A stretch of 14,194 nt of DNA, from the NCBI GenBank assembly GCA_037143735.1, contig JBAWYD010000066.1:1-14194 (forward strand), in the 5' to 3' direction. Source of the stretch: JAPLJQ01 sp037143735. GTDB taxonomy: Bacteria > Desulfobacterota > Syntrophia > Syntrophales > UBA2185. This document shows positions 1-5,977 of this stretch, in pieces; within the stretch, counting starts at the first letter, position 1; the number at the start of each line of letters is the position of its first letter. Below the pieces are notes generated by a model. It was not told the DNA's origin and did not search any database. It was given only the letters and a program-made list of their open reading frames with translations. Position numbers and translations under genes: made by a program.

Positions 1-115
1 GCCAGACCCGCTCGCCGAGCTTCTGAAGGGTTACCTTTCTGATGGATTCGCTCAGGGCTCCCATGTCCGATTGGCTGTGGATGATAGGAATGTATAGAAG
101 GGTTCTTGAGGCCAT
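1..115 (-). CDS. N-terminal fragment of an unrecognised protein, cut by the window edge
   Basis: Reading leftward from an ATG at 113-115 there are 38 open codons to the window edge. The fragment begins MASRTLLYIPIIHSQSDMG and continues ALSESIRKVTLQKLGERVW, so only the N-terminus is visible. A purine-rich GGAAG lies four bases before the ATG, and a good promoter lies about 60 bp upstream, which supports this start. The hydrophobic beta-strand-like start followed by a His and an Asp-Met-Gly is reminiscent of uncharacterised soluble proteins that I cannot name with certainty. There is no signal peptide. The strand agrees with the next three genes to the right. The opposite strand is also open here, in exact codon register, and resembles a ClpB tail, so the coding strand is not beyond doubt. 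I do not assign a function. Confidence 0.55.
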   Translation of the reverse strand, partial: MASRTLLYIPIIHSQSDMGALSESIRKVTLQKLGERVW

Positions 116-142
116 GGCTCTTCCAATCGGGTCTCCCCATGA

Positions 143-186
143 TATGGAATCACTTCTATGGAAATGTTTCCATATTTATATGGAAT
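143..186. promoter_or_regulatory. overlapping palindromes over -10 box and start site (candidate operator)
   Basis: The half-site TATGGAA(A/T) occurs on the plus strand at 143-150, 157-164 and 179-186, and inverted (TTTCCATA) at 167-174. This creates two overlapping 18-bp palindromes with eight-base arms and two-base centres: TATGGAAATGTTTCCATA at 157-174 and TTCCATATTTATATGGAA at 168-185. The second contains the -10 box of the minus-strand promoter and the first covers the predicted start point, the usual geometry for a repressor site. The regulator is unknown. Confidence 0.45.
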
Positions 187-203
187 CCGTTCCAGTATGT
201 CGA
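175..203 (-). promoter_or_regulatory. sigma-70-like promoter of the left-edge gene
   Basis: On the minus strand TCGACA (198-203, five of six matches to TTGACA) is followed after exactly 17 bp by TATAAA (175-180, five of six matches to TATAAT). Transcription would start near 168, giving a leader of about 53 nt before the ATG at 115. This is seen in sequence; activity is inferred. Confidence 0.55.
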
Positions 204-320
204 GTATGTCCCGAAACGCAACGACATGATCTAATGCTTGGAACCAATACTTTATCGAATCTAATAAGCTGAGTGTCGCAGGACGACTCCCCGAAATTTT
301 GCATGAATCGTGCCTATTCT

Positions 321-387
321 TGTCATTCCGGACTTGATCCGGAATCCAGGAATAAACCGCTGGATTCCCGCCTCCGCGGGAATGACA
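321..387. repeat. compound inverted repeat, two REP-like hairpins facing each other
   Basis: Unit one (321-350) has arms ATTCCGGA and TCCGGAAT around a five-base loop. Unit two (360-387) has arms ATTCCCGC and GCGGGAAT around a four-base loop. The units are also inverted relative to each other: outer TGTCATTCC (321-329) matches GGAATGACA (379-387) and inner GGAATCCAG (341-349) matches CTGGATTCC (360-368). Unit two fits the ATTCCC-N8-GGGAAT pattern known from neisserial dRS3, and such repeats are common in many proteobacteria. The pair resembles REPIN or BIME elements. It lies 37 bp past the kinase stop and might act as a transcription barrier. Single copies recur at 12928-12955 and 14063-14092. 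Confidence 0.85.
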
Positions 388-424
388 ACGAAGAGCTACG
401 GAATGACGACTTTTTACCAGGCCT

Positions 425-2035
425 TCATGGATAGAAAAGCGGCAATTCCACGACGAAGGATGCCCCTCCCATGTCGTTGTTTTCCGCGTGAATCGTTCCG
501 CCATGCTCCCGGATGATTCCTTTAGAGACGGCCAAACCCAATCCTGTGCCTTTTCCCGGATCTTTCGTGGTAAAGAACGGCTCAAAAATCCGGTCCAGGT
601 TTCCTGCCGGAATGTCCTGTCCGTTGTTGGCGATAATCAGACGGACGGATGGTCTCGTCGAGGTACCTTCCGGATGATGAACGGTAACGATCAGTTGTTT
701 TGTCTGCTTGCCCGTCATCGCGTCGCAGGCGTTGAGGATAAGATTGACTATCACCTTCACCAGCCTGTCCGTTTCCATTTTTACAGGGATGACCTCCGAC
801 GAGGGATCGTACTCGACCTGGACACGATCTTCTGTAATCCGGCGCTCCGTCATTTGCAGACCCGCTTCGATGACGCGGCGGAGGTCGCCGCCAACAGACA
901 CCCTTGGCTTTTTGGCGGAGGATTGCAGCAGGTTCTGGCTGGTCTTTACAATTCTCTGAAGCTGTTCCCGGCTGATCCTCACGTTTTCCCGGGCCGGTTC
1001 CGAAAGGTTTTCTTCTTCCAGAAATTGAAGTCGGGAGGAGATGATGCTGGCGGGATTGAGCGTTTCATGAGCGATGCCGACCGCCAATCGTCCGACCGCC
1101 GCTTCCTTTTCGAACTGGATCAACATGTCTCTTGTTTCCTGCAACTGCTGCACTGTTCCGATAAGGTTATTTTCTGCCCGCTTGCGCTCGGTGACATCTC
1201 TTATAAGCGTTCCGCGCGCGCCGGAAAACCGGCCATCTTCCATGACCGGCCTGGTTTTCGTCCGCACCCATCTGGGGTTGCCGGATTTGTCCGTTAATCT
1301 ATATTCCGAAGGGATTTCCACTCCCGTGCGGAGATCCGAAAAAAGCGCTATCAGACGACTCCGATCATCCTTGTACACAAATTCGATAAAGTTCTTCCCG
1401 ATAATATCAGCCGGGTCGTATCCCAGGACATCCTTAATAATAGGGCTGACATAAACAATCACGCCCTGGCTGTCGATTTCGTAAATGACGTCACTGATAG
1501 ATTCCACCAGATTGCGAAATTTTTCTTCGCTTTCCCGCAGCTCTCGCTCCGCCTGCTTGCGATTGGAAATATCGCATACGATGGAAAGCAGCGATTCAAC
1601 CTTTTCGTCATCTGAGAACTCGGGAATTAGCTGCGCTTCAAAATCGCGCGGGATACCGTCCGCACAGGTAAATTGAAAGGTCATCGTCTTGGGCGCCGCG
1701 TTACGAATGGCCTCGTTAAGTTCTTTATTCCAGAAACTGACCAACTCCGGCGGCATGCCCATCTCTTCATTGGTCTTGTGCAGATACTCCGCCCTGGAGA
1801 TGCCGGTTAGTTGCTCAACCGCCTTGTTCACGTATAAATGGCGCAGAGAAGTGTCAAAACGAACCACCAGATTCGGGGCATTCTCGGCCAGCGCATCTAA
1901 TTCCTGTCCATGCCGGCGCAGGGCATCCTCCTTGCGCTTATGATTTGCTTCCGCTCGTTCCAGCGCCGTAATTCTGTGTCTCAGACGTTCCAGCTCCTGA
2001 ATCAATTTCTGCTTTGTCATGGCTTGGTCGCTCAT
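425..2035 (-). CDS. soluble PAS-PAS sensor histidine kinase
   Basis: This is a two-component sensor kinase of 536 residues with no membrane segment or signal peptide, so it should sense a cytoplasmic cue. Order: N-terminal coiled coil (about 8-45), PAS domain (45-160), second PAS (170-285, starting SEEKFRNLVESISDVIYEID), short coiled coil, HisKA with H-box GIAHETLNP (phospho-acceptor His323), then HATPase with N-box NLILNACDAM (Asn435), FEPFFTTK and G2 box GKGTGLGL (494-501). In the G1 box the usual Asp-Asn-Gly is Asn-Asn-Gly (Asn470), a tolerated but less common variant. No response regulator is nearby, so it is an orphan here. The ATG at 2035 is chosen because the coiled coil starts just after it; an ATG at 2095 and a GTG at 2122 are in frame and would add 20 or 29 residues, the latter overlapping the upstream ATPase gene. 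Probably co-transcribed with that ATPase. Confidence 0.88.
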   Translation of the reverse strand: MSDQAMTKQKLIQELERLRHRITALERAEANHKRKEDALRRHGQELDALAENAPNLVVRFDTSLRHLYVNKAVEQLTGISRAEYLHKTNEEMGMPPELVSFWNKELNEAIRNAAPKTMTFQFTCADGIPRDFEAQLIPEFSDDEKVESLLSIVCDISNRKQAERELRESEEKFRNLVESISDVIYEIDSQGVIVYVSPIIKDVLGYDPADIIGKNFIEFVYKDDRSRLIALFSDLRTGVEIPSEYRLTDKSGNPRWVRTKTRPVMEDGRFSGARGTLIRDVTERKRAENNLIGTVQQLQETRDMLIQFEKEAAVGRLAVGIAHETLNPASIISSRLQFLEEENLSEPARENVRISREQLQRIVKTSQNLLQSSAKKPRVSVGGDLRRVIEAGLQMTERRITEDRVQVEYDPSSEVIPVKMETDRLVKVIVNLILNACDAMTGKQTKQLIVTVHHPEGTSTRPSVRLIIANNGQDIPAGNLDRIFEPFFTTKDPGKGTGLGLAVSKGIIREHGGTIHAENNDMGGASFVVELPLFYP

Positions 2036-2097
2036 CTTAAAATCTGATCCCTTCAAGTCGATAACCTTTTTCCCGAAACAATCGCAGGCAGGCATCC

Positions 2098-3330
2098 CTA
2101 ATAGAGAAAACCGAACAACCACAACGGTATCCGGGCGCCGTATCCGCTTTCTATATCGTCAACAGCCAGAAACGAGTCCGGCAAATCCTTGATCTGCTGG
2201 AAATCCTTGTTTTTCCCACCGATCTCAAATATCAGGCGATCATCCACCAGGAAGTCGCCCCGGCGGGGGATGGAAACGGGGTAACTGTTACCGATCATAT
2301 TGAAAAAGAATGTTTCCCGCAAAGACCCCTGATCAGGTTGTTGCGGCAAGGCTAAGGCGTGGATAAGCGTTGGATTGTTAAGATAGATCTTTTCCGGCTT
2401 TCGAAGCGCGCCAAATCCTGTCTTTCCTCTTGGGGCCATGAGAATCAGACCCGCCTCCTCAAGATATTGCAAATAGAGTTTCAAGGTTCGTTCATCGCCA
2501 ATTTCCAGCATTGCTTTCAGTTTCTTCATATCCGGCGTGAAAGGGGTCTGCGTGGCGATGGCAGCAAGCAACTTTTTTATCTTCCTGATTGAGGCGCCGC
2601 TCAGAAAGTTATGCGCGGCGATCAGATCCGTTTCCAGGGTAGTTCTCAGGTTCTGTTCCAGGGTAAGATAAAATGAATCCTGGTCCCGATATTCCATGAA
2701 ATACGGGTAATAACCGACCTGTAAATATGTCTTGAAGAGACTGAGAATTTTAAGATTCTTTTTGTCCAGGGCATCGATAACGAACCCGGCGCCTCGCTGA
2801 TGATTTTCCGTGATTTCCTGCATTGAAAATACGGGCAATTCCAGGCCATGCAAGAGGCTGATAAATTCGCGGAAGGACATGCCCGTCATCGTATAGACAA
2901 CAGCGCGCCTGCTCAGATCGTGGCTGCCCCGGGTAATATCAAGGGCGGAACTGCCGGAAGCGATGATCTTCAAGCGCGGAAAGGTATCATAAATGCTCTT
3001 GAGCTCCATTGACCAGGCCGGATATTTGTGGACTTCATCCAGGCAGAGCAGCTCACCGCCAAGATTGTTAAATTCTTCCGCAATAGCGTAAAGGGAGCGG
3101 GAAGCGACGCGAAAATGATCCGTCTGGACATATAGAGCCCTGGGAGTAAAGAGATCCTGATAAGTAGCCAATATATGTTGAATGATTACGGTTGTTTTGC
3201 CGACGCCGCGCTGGCCGATGATGAGGGAGAAACGACTGTTGAGGGGATGGCTTTTCAGGAAATATCGCTGAAAGGAGCGGTCCCGGAGACGAAGAAATGA
3301 CTGGCTGAGGGCGAAGAGATCATCGATCAT
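2098..3330 (-). CDS. AAA family ATPase with C-terminal DUF4143-like domain
   Basis: A 410-residue protein of the AAA_14/DUF4143 type. The N-terminal ATPase has Walker A GQRGVGKT (39-46), Walker B LLCLDEV followed by HKYP (94-104) and a sensor-1-like IIASGSSAL (122-130). The C-terminal half is helical, then ends in a DFLVDDRLIFEIGGKNK segment (about 358-374) typical of the family and reminiscent of a degenerate PD-(D/E)xK nuclease core. The final IPLWLFGFLY is characteristic of one subgroup that I associate with Bacteroidetes and anaerobes, so lateral transfer is plausible. The molecular function of the family is not established; roles in defence or mobile elements have been proposed. The ATG at 3330 has AAGGAAAG nine bases upstream. 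The stop lies 62 bp before the kinase ATG, so the two likely share a transcript. Confidence 0.88.
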   Translation of the reverse strand: MIDDLFALSQSFLRLRDRSFQRYFLKSHPLNSRFSLIIGQRGVGKTTVIIQHILATYQDLFTPRALYVQTDHFRVASRSLYAIAEEFNNLGGELLCLDEVHKYPAWSMELKSIYDTFPRLKIIASGSSALDITRGSHDLSRRAVVYTMTGMSFREFISLLHGLELPVFSMQEITENHQRGAGFVIDALDKKNLKILSLFKTYLQVGYYPYFMEYRDQDSFYLTLEQNLRTTLETDLIAAHNFLSGASIRKIKKLLAAIATQTPFTPDMKKLKAMLEIGDERTLKLYLQYLEEAGLILMAPRGKTGFGALRKPEKIYLNNPTLIHALALPQQPDQGSLRETFFFNMIGNSYPVSIPRRGDFLVDDRLIFEIGGKNKDFQQIKDLPDSFLAVDDIESGYGARIPLWLFGFLY

Positions 3331-3365
3331 GTTTTATCTTTCCTTATTTATCGGATTGCGATCCC

Positions 3366-3394
3366 ACCATAACGCCGTTTCGACCGGATTGCAA
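3366..3394 (-). promoter_or_regulatory. candidate promoter of the ATPase-kinase unit
   Basis: On the minus strand TTGCAA (3389-3394) and TATGGT (3366-3371) are spaced by 17 bp, each matching four of six consensus bases. The start point would lie about 30 bp before the ATPase ATG. Direct repeats CGGATTGC at 3352-3359 and 3385-3392, 33 bp apart, flank it. Weak evidence. Confidence 0.3.
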
Positions 3395-3408
3395 CCCTAA
3401 AGTTAGGC

Positions 3409-3424
3409 GTTTGCCTGGGCAAAC
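3409..3424. promoter_or_regulatory. 16-bp palindrome upstream of the ATPase-kinase promoter
   Basis: GTTTGCCTGGGCAAAC has perfect seven-base arms around a two-base centre. The loop is too small for a good RNA hairpin and no T-run follows on either strand, so a protein binding site is more likely than a terminator. It is placed about 15 bp beyond the candidate -35 box, a typical activator position. A weaker CCTAA-AG-TTAGG palindrome adjoins at 3396-3407. Confidence 0.35.
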
Positions 3425-3536
3425 AACTGGGGCAAATCCGGAAACACATCATAACTGTTGCTGCCACCTTGTGTTCTTGACAGGCTCCTTGCCGAGGCCA
3501 CTAAAGATTTTTAGTTGAAAGGTTCACCTCAACTGA

Positions 3537-4634
3537 TTATTTGCCAACCTTTTCTATTTTGCCGTCAATGACGAGGTCATCGCCTTTTCGGATGATTCTT
3601 TTGAAGGAGAATTCAAGAGCATTATCAATTCTTTCGATTCCCAGATCCCCCACGGCTTCGATTCCCTTTCCGACAATTTTCGGCGCAATGATGATCACTG
3701 CTCTGTCCGCCAGTTGTTCTCTCAAAATGGTTGTGATCACAGCGGCGCCCCCTTCGACCAGAACGGAAGAGATTTCTTTTTTCCCGAGTTCTGTAAGGAG
3801 GCTATTCATGTCGATCCGGTGGCGGGAATCTTCGTCAATCAGCATGACGTCAACGCCCATATCCGTCAGAATGGTGCGCTTTTCAAGGTTGGCGCCCCTG
3901 GTTGTGGCGATGATCGTTTTTGCCATGCCTTGATGTGTCAGGACGTTTGCGTGAAGGGGAATGCGCAGATGAGAATCAACGATGATTCTGACAGGGTTTC
4001 TTCCCCCGGTGAGGCGGACGGTCAGTTCCGGATTATCCGCGATGACTGTTCCCGCACCGACCAGGACGGCGTCGTGAATGCTTCTCAACCGGTGGGCAAA
4101 TCTGCGGGAAGGGAGGGAGCTGATCCATTGTGAATGACCCGAGGCCGTTGCGATTCTTCCATCGATGGTCTGGGCGAATTTCAGAGTGACGAAGGGAATT
4201 CTTGTCTGAATGAACTTGAAGAACCGTTCATTCAAGTCTTTGCAGGCATCCTCAAGAACGCCCACCGTTGTTTCTATACCGTGTTGATTGAGGACTTTGA
4301 TCCCTTTTCCGGAAACCAGGGGGTTGGGATCAAGGACGCCGATAACGACCCGCGCCGGCTTGAGAGAAATCAACCGCTCCACGCAGGGTGGTGTTTTTCC
4401 GTAATGGGCGCAGGGTTCAAGGGTGACATAAATGGTGGAACCATCGATCGGTTCTGAGGAACGGAGGATGGCATTGATTTCCGCGTGATCGTCTCCGAAC
4501 TTCTCGTGGTATCCCTCGCCAATGATCCGGTTCCCTTTGACGATGACAGCCCCGACCATGGGATTGGGACTCACCCATGCTTCTCCCTTGCGGGCGAGTT
4601 TGAGAGCCCGGTTCATGTAAAATGCATCCGTCAA
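3537..4634 (-). CDS. ribD: bifunctional riboflavin biosynthesis deaminase/reductase RibD
   Basis: This enzyme carries out two steps of riboflavin synthesis: deamination of diaminohydroxyphosphoribosylamino-pyrimidine, then NADPH-dependent reduction of the ribose to ribityl. The N-terminal deaminase domain (1-145) has the zinc motif HAE (50-52) with PC...PPC (Cys75 and Cys84) and the SPNPMVGAV segment. The C-terminal reductase domain (147-365) shows KFAQTIDGRIATASGHSQWI, VGAGTVIADNPELTVR and VLVEGGA. Its 365 residues are the normal size. The start is a TTG: GAAGGA (4642-4647) is seven bases upstream and the next ATG is six codons in, without such a site. No other riboflavin gene (ribE, ribBA, ribH) is visible downstream on this strand, and no FMN riboswitch is seen in its short leader. 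Confidence 0.95.
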   Translation of the reverse strand: MTDAFYMNRALKLARKGEAWVSPNPMVGAVIVKGNRIIGEGYHEKFGDDHAEINAILRSSEPIDGSTIYVTLEPCAHYGKTPPCVERLISLKPARVVIGVLDPNPLVSGKGIKVLNQHGIETTVGVLEDACKDLNERFFKFIQTRIPFVTLKFAQTIDGRIATASGHSQWISSLPSRRFAHRLRSIHDAVLVGAGTVIADNPELTVRLTGGRNPVRIIVDSHLRIPLHANVLTHQGMAKTIIATTRGANLEKRTILTDMGVDVMLIDEDSRHRIDMNSLLTELGKKEISSVLVEGGAAVITTILREQLADRAVIIIAPKIVGKGIEAVGDLGIERIDNALEFSFKRIIRKGDDLVIDGKIEKVGK

Positions 4635-4641
4635 GATGATG

Positions 4642-4647
4642 TCCTTC
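4642..4647 (-). promoter_or_regulatory. ribosome binding site that fixes the ribD TTG start
   Basis: On the minus strand GAAGGA is followed by a seven-base spacer and TTG at 4634. No upstream in-frame ATG competes, so the UUG start is well supported. Confidence 0.65.
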
Positions 4648-4667
4648 TTTGATTTAGTTCACTGTGT

Positions 4668-4695
4668 CTTATATCATGTCTGATAGGAATGTAAA
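4668..4695 (-). promoter_or_regulatory. sigma-70-like promoter of ribD
   Basis: On the minus strand TTTACA (4690-4695) and TATAAG (4668-4673) each match five of six consensus bases with a 16-bp spacer. The leader would be about 27 nt, too short for an FMN riboswitch. Confidence 0.6.
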
Positions 4696-4713
4696 AGGGA
4701 GGGAATGTTTTTA

Positions 4714-4742
4714 TTGTTGAGGGTTCTTAAATATGCTATAGG
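4714..4742 (+). promoter_or_regulatory. candidate extended -10 promoter of the rfbA operon
   Basis: TTGTTG (4714-4719), a 17-bp spacer and TATAGG (4737-4742) preceded by TGC, which makes an extended -10 element. It is divergent from the ribD promoter with about 20 bp between the -35 boxes. Confidence 0.4.
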
Positions 4743-4760
4743 GGAGCGCAAAATTGCACC

Positions 4761-4766
4761 AGGAGG
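4761..4766 (+). promoter_or_regulatory. ribosome binding site that fixes the rfbA start
   Basis: A perfect AGGAGG lies five bases before the ATG at 4772. It rules out an in-frame TTG at 4754, which would put the binding site inside the gene. Confidence 0.8.
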
Positions 4767-4771
4767 ACCGT

Positions 4772-5500
4772 ATGAAAGGTGTCGTGTTAGCAGGGGGCCT
4801 GGGGAGCAGGCTATATCCACTCACCAAGGTGACCAACAAGCACCTTCTACCCGTTTACAATGAACCCATGATCTACTATCCCATCAAGACCCTGGTCAAT
4901 GCGGGAATCGATGAAATTCTGATCGTTACCGGTGGAAACAATGCCGGAGAATTTCTCAGACTTCTGGGAAACGGCAGCGACTTCGGGCTTAAGCACATCA
5001 ATTATACCTATCAGGAGGGAGAGGGAGGCATAGCCGCTGCCCTCAGCCTGGCGGAATTCTTTGCCGATAACGGGAAAATTGTTGTTGTCCTCGGGGATAA
5101 TATTATTGAAAAGAATATCGGGAAAGCGGTTGACGCATTCAGCAGGCAGAAGGAAGGCGCACGAATCATCCTGAAGGAAGTGGATGATCCCGGGCGTTTC
5201 GGGGTAGCGACCTTCGAGGGAAAGCGGATTATCCGGATCGATGAAAAACCGCCTGTTCCTTCTTCCAATTGTGCCGTCATCGGCATTTATATGTATGACA
5301 GTAAGGTCTTTGATTTTATCAAGACACTGAAACCTTCCCGGAGAGGGGAACTGGAAATCACGGATGTCAATAACTATTACCTTGAAGAAGGAAAACTGGA
5401 GTGGGATATTCTTGATGGCTGGTGGAGTGATGCGGGGACATTTGCGTCCCTTCAGTATGCGGGAAACATGGTGGCAAAAACCGGAGCAAATAAAATATGA
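4772..5500 (+). CDS. rfbA: short-form glucose-1-phosphate thymidylyltransferase (RmlA/RfbA family)
   Basis: The 242-residue protein joins a sugar 1-phosphate and a nucleoside triphosphate to give a nucleotide sugar, probably dTDP-glucose, the first step to dTDP-rhamnose and other deoxysugars for surface polysaccharide. It has the nucleotide-binding GGLGSRLYPLT (8-18), the signature KHLLPV (Lys23), GDN (108-110) for metal and sugar binding, EKP (158-160), GELEITDVNNYYL and the closing WWSDAGT (217-223). It is about 50 residues shorter than enterobacterial RmlA because it lacks the C-terminal helical extension, as is usual for the Bacillus-type short form. It opens a three-gene unit, with the rfbC-like gene starting nine bases after its stop. 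The exact nucleotide and sugar are inferred from family only. Confidence 0.9.
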   Translation: MKGVVLAGGLGSRLYPLTKVTNKHLLPVYNEPMIYYPIKTLVNAGIDEILIVTGGNNAGEFLRLLGNGSDFGLKHINYTYQEGEGGIAAALSLAEFFADNGKIVVVLGDNIIEKNIGKAVDAFSRQKEGARIILKEVDDPGRFGVATFEGKRIIRIDEKPPVPSSNCAVIGIYMYDSKVFDFIKTLKPSRRGELEITDVNNYYLEEGKLEWDILDGWWSDAGTFASLQYAGNMVAKTGANKI

Positions 5501-5509
5501 GGCACATAT

Positions 5510-5965
5510 ATGATTGAAGGCGTCATCATAAAGAAACTGAAGGTGATACCGGATGAGCGGGGAAGATTGATGGAGATTCTCCGGGTAGACGACGAGATGT
5601 TCAAGGGATTCGGCCAGGTTTATATGACGACGGCCTATCCGGGTGTGGTGAAGGGATGGCATTATCATAAAAGACAATTTGACAATATGGCTGTCTTGAA
5701 GGGAATGATGAAGATCGTCCTCTACGACGGACGGAAAGATTCTTCAACGTATGGCGAAATCAATGAATACTTCGCAGGTGAACACAACCCTATTCTGTTG
5801 CACATCCCTCCTCATGTGTGCCACGGATTCACATGTGTTTCCCTCGAAGAAGCGGTGGTCGTCAATGTGCCGACGGAGCCCTATAACTACAAAGAACCCG
5901 ATGAATTCAGAATTCATCCCCACGATAACGACATTCCCTATAAATGGGGCAGGAAAGACGGCTGA
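5510..5965 (+). CDS. rfbC: dTDP-4-dehydrorhamnose 3,5-epimerase-like cupin
   Basis: A 151-residue cupin of the RmlC family that would epimerise a dTDP-4-keto-6-deoxyhexose, the step after dehydration in deoxysugar synthesis. Visible are DERGRLMEI near the start (15-23), GWHYHKRQFDNM (49-60) with His51 in the place of the family's catalytic base, PPHVCHGF (100-107), Tyr125/Tyr127, and a HPHDNDIPYKW tail (136-146) that aligns with the usual DDP..GI.W segment. It is about 30 residues shorter than classical RmlC, so it belongs to a divergent short subgroup and the substrate could differ. It follows rfbA by nine bases with GAGG before the ATG. The dehydratase (rfbB) and reductase (rfbD) genes are absent from the window. 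Confidence 0.82.
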   Translation: MIEGVIIKKLKVIPDERGRLMEILRVDDEMFKGFGQVYMTTAYPGVVKGWHYHKRQFDNMAVLKGMMKIVLYDGRKDSSTYGEINEYFAGEHNPILLHIPPHVCHGFTCVSLEEAVVVNVPTEPYNYKEPDEFRIHPHDNDIPYKWGRKDG

Positions 5966-5977
5966 AAGTGCCAGACC

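Larger units (their letters stand above)
116..424. other. 309-bp intergenic region with promoter, palindromes and repeat
   Basis: No convincing gene lies here. The part next to the left-edge gene (143-203) carries its promoter and palindromic operator-like sites. The part next to the histidine kinase carries a compound inverted repeat (321-387) and a third, truncated repeat end, CGGAATGAC, at 399-407. The frames that stay open across this stretch on either strand consist of repeat translation and antisense of the kinase gene. Confidence 0.7.

Noticed and set aside
2..97. Plus-strand frame resembling the C-terminus of a ClpB-type chaperone (PDPLAELLKG... ending VDDRNV)
   Set aside because: It needs a one-residue deletion and a four-residue insertion relative to ClpB, has no upstream sequence in view, and is the exact antisense register of a minus-strand frame with ATG, ribosome binding site and promoter. 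It remains the alternative if the left flank shows a Clp gene.
52..585. Minus-strand open frame of 177 codons
   Set aside because: It is made of an off-frame read of the kinase gene, the translation of the repeat (HSRGGGNP and IPDQVRNDK are typical repeat peptides) and intergenic DNA.
3512..3536. Hairpin AGTTGA/TCAACT just past the ribD stop as terminator
   Set aside because: The stem is interrupted by a two-base bulge and no T-run follows on the minus strand, so a terminator call is not supported.
4635..4771. Possible FMN riboswitch before ribD
   Set aside because: The 137-bp divergent gap lacks the conserved RFN segments and multi-stem pattern, and promoter placement leaves a leader of about 27 nt.
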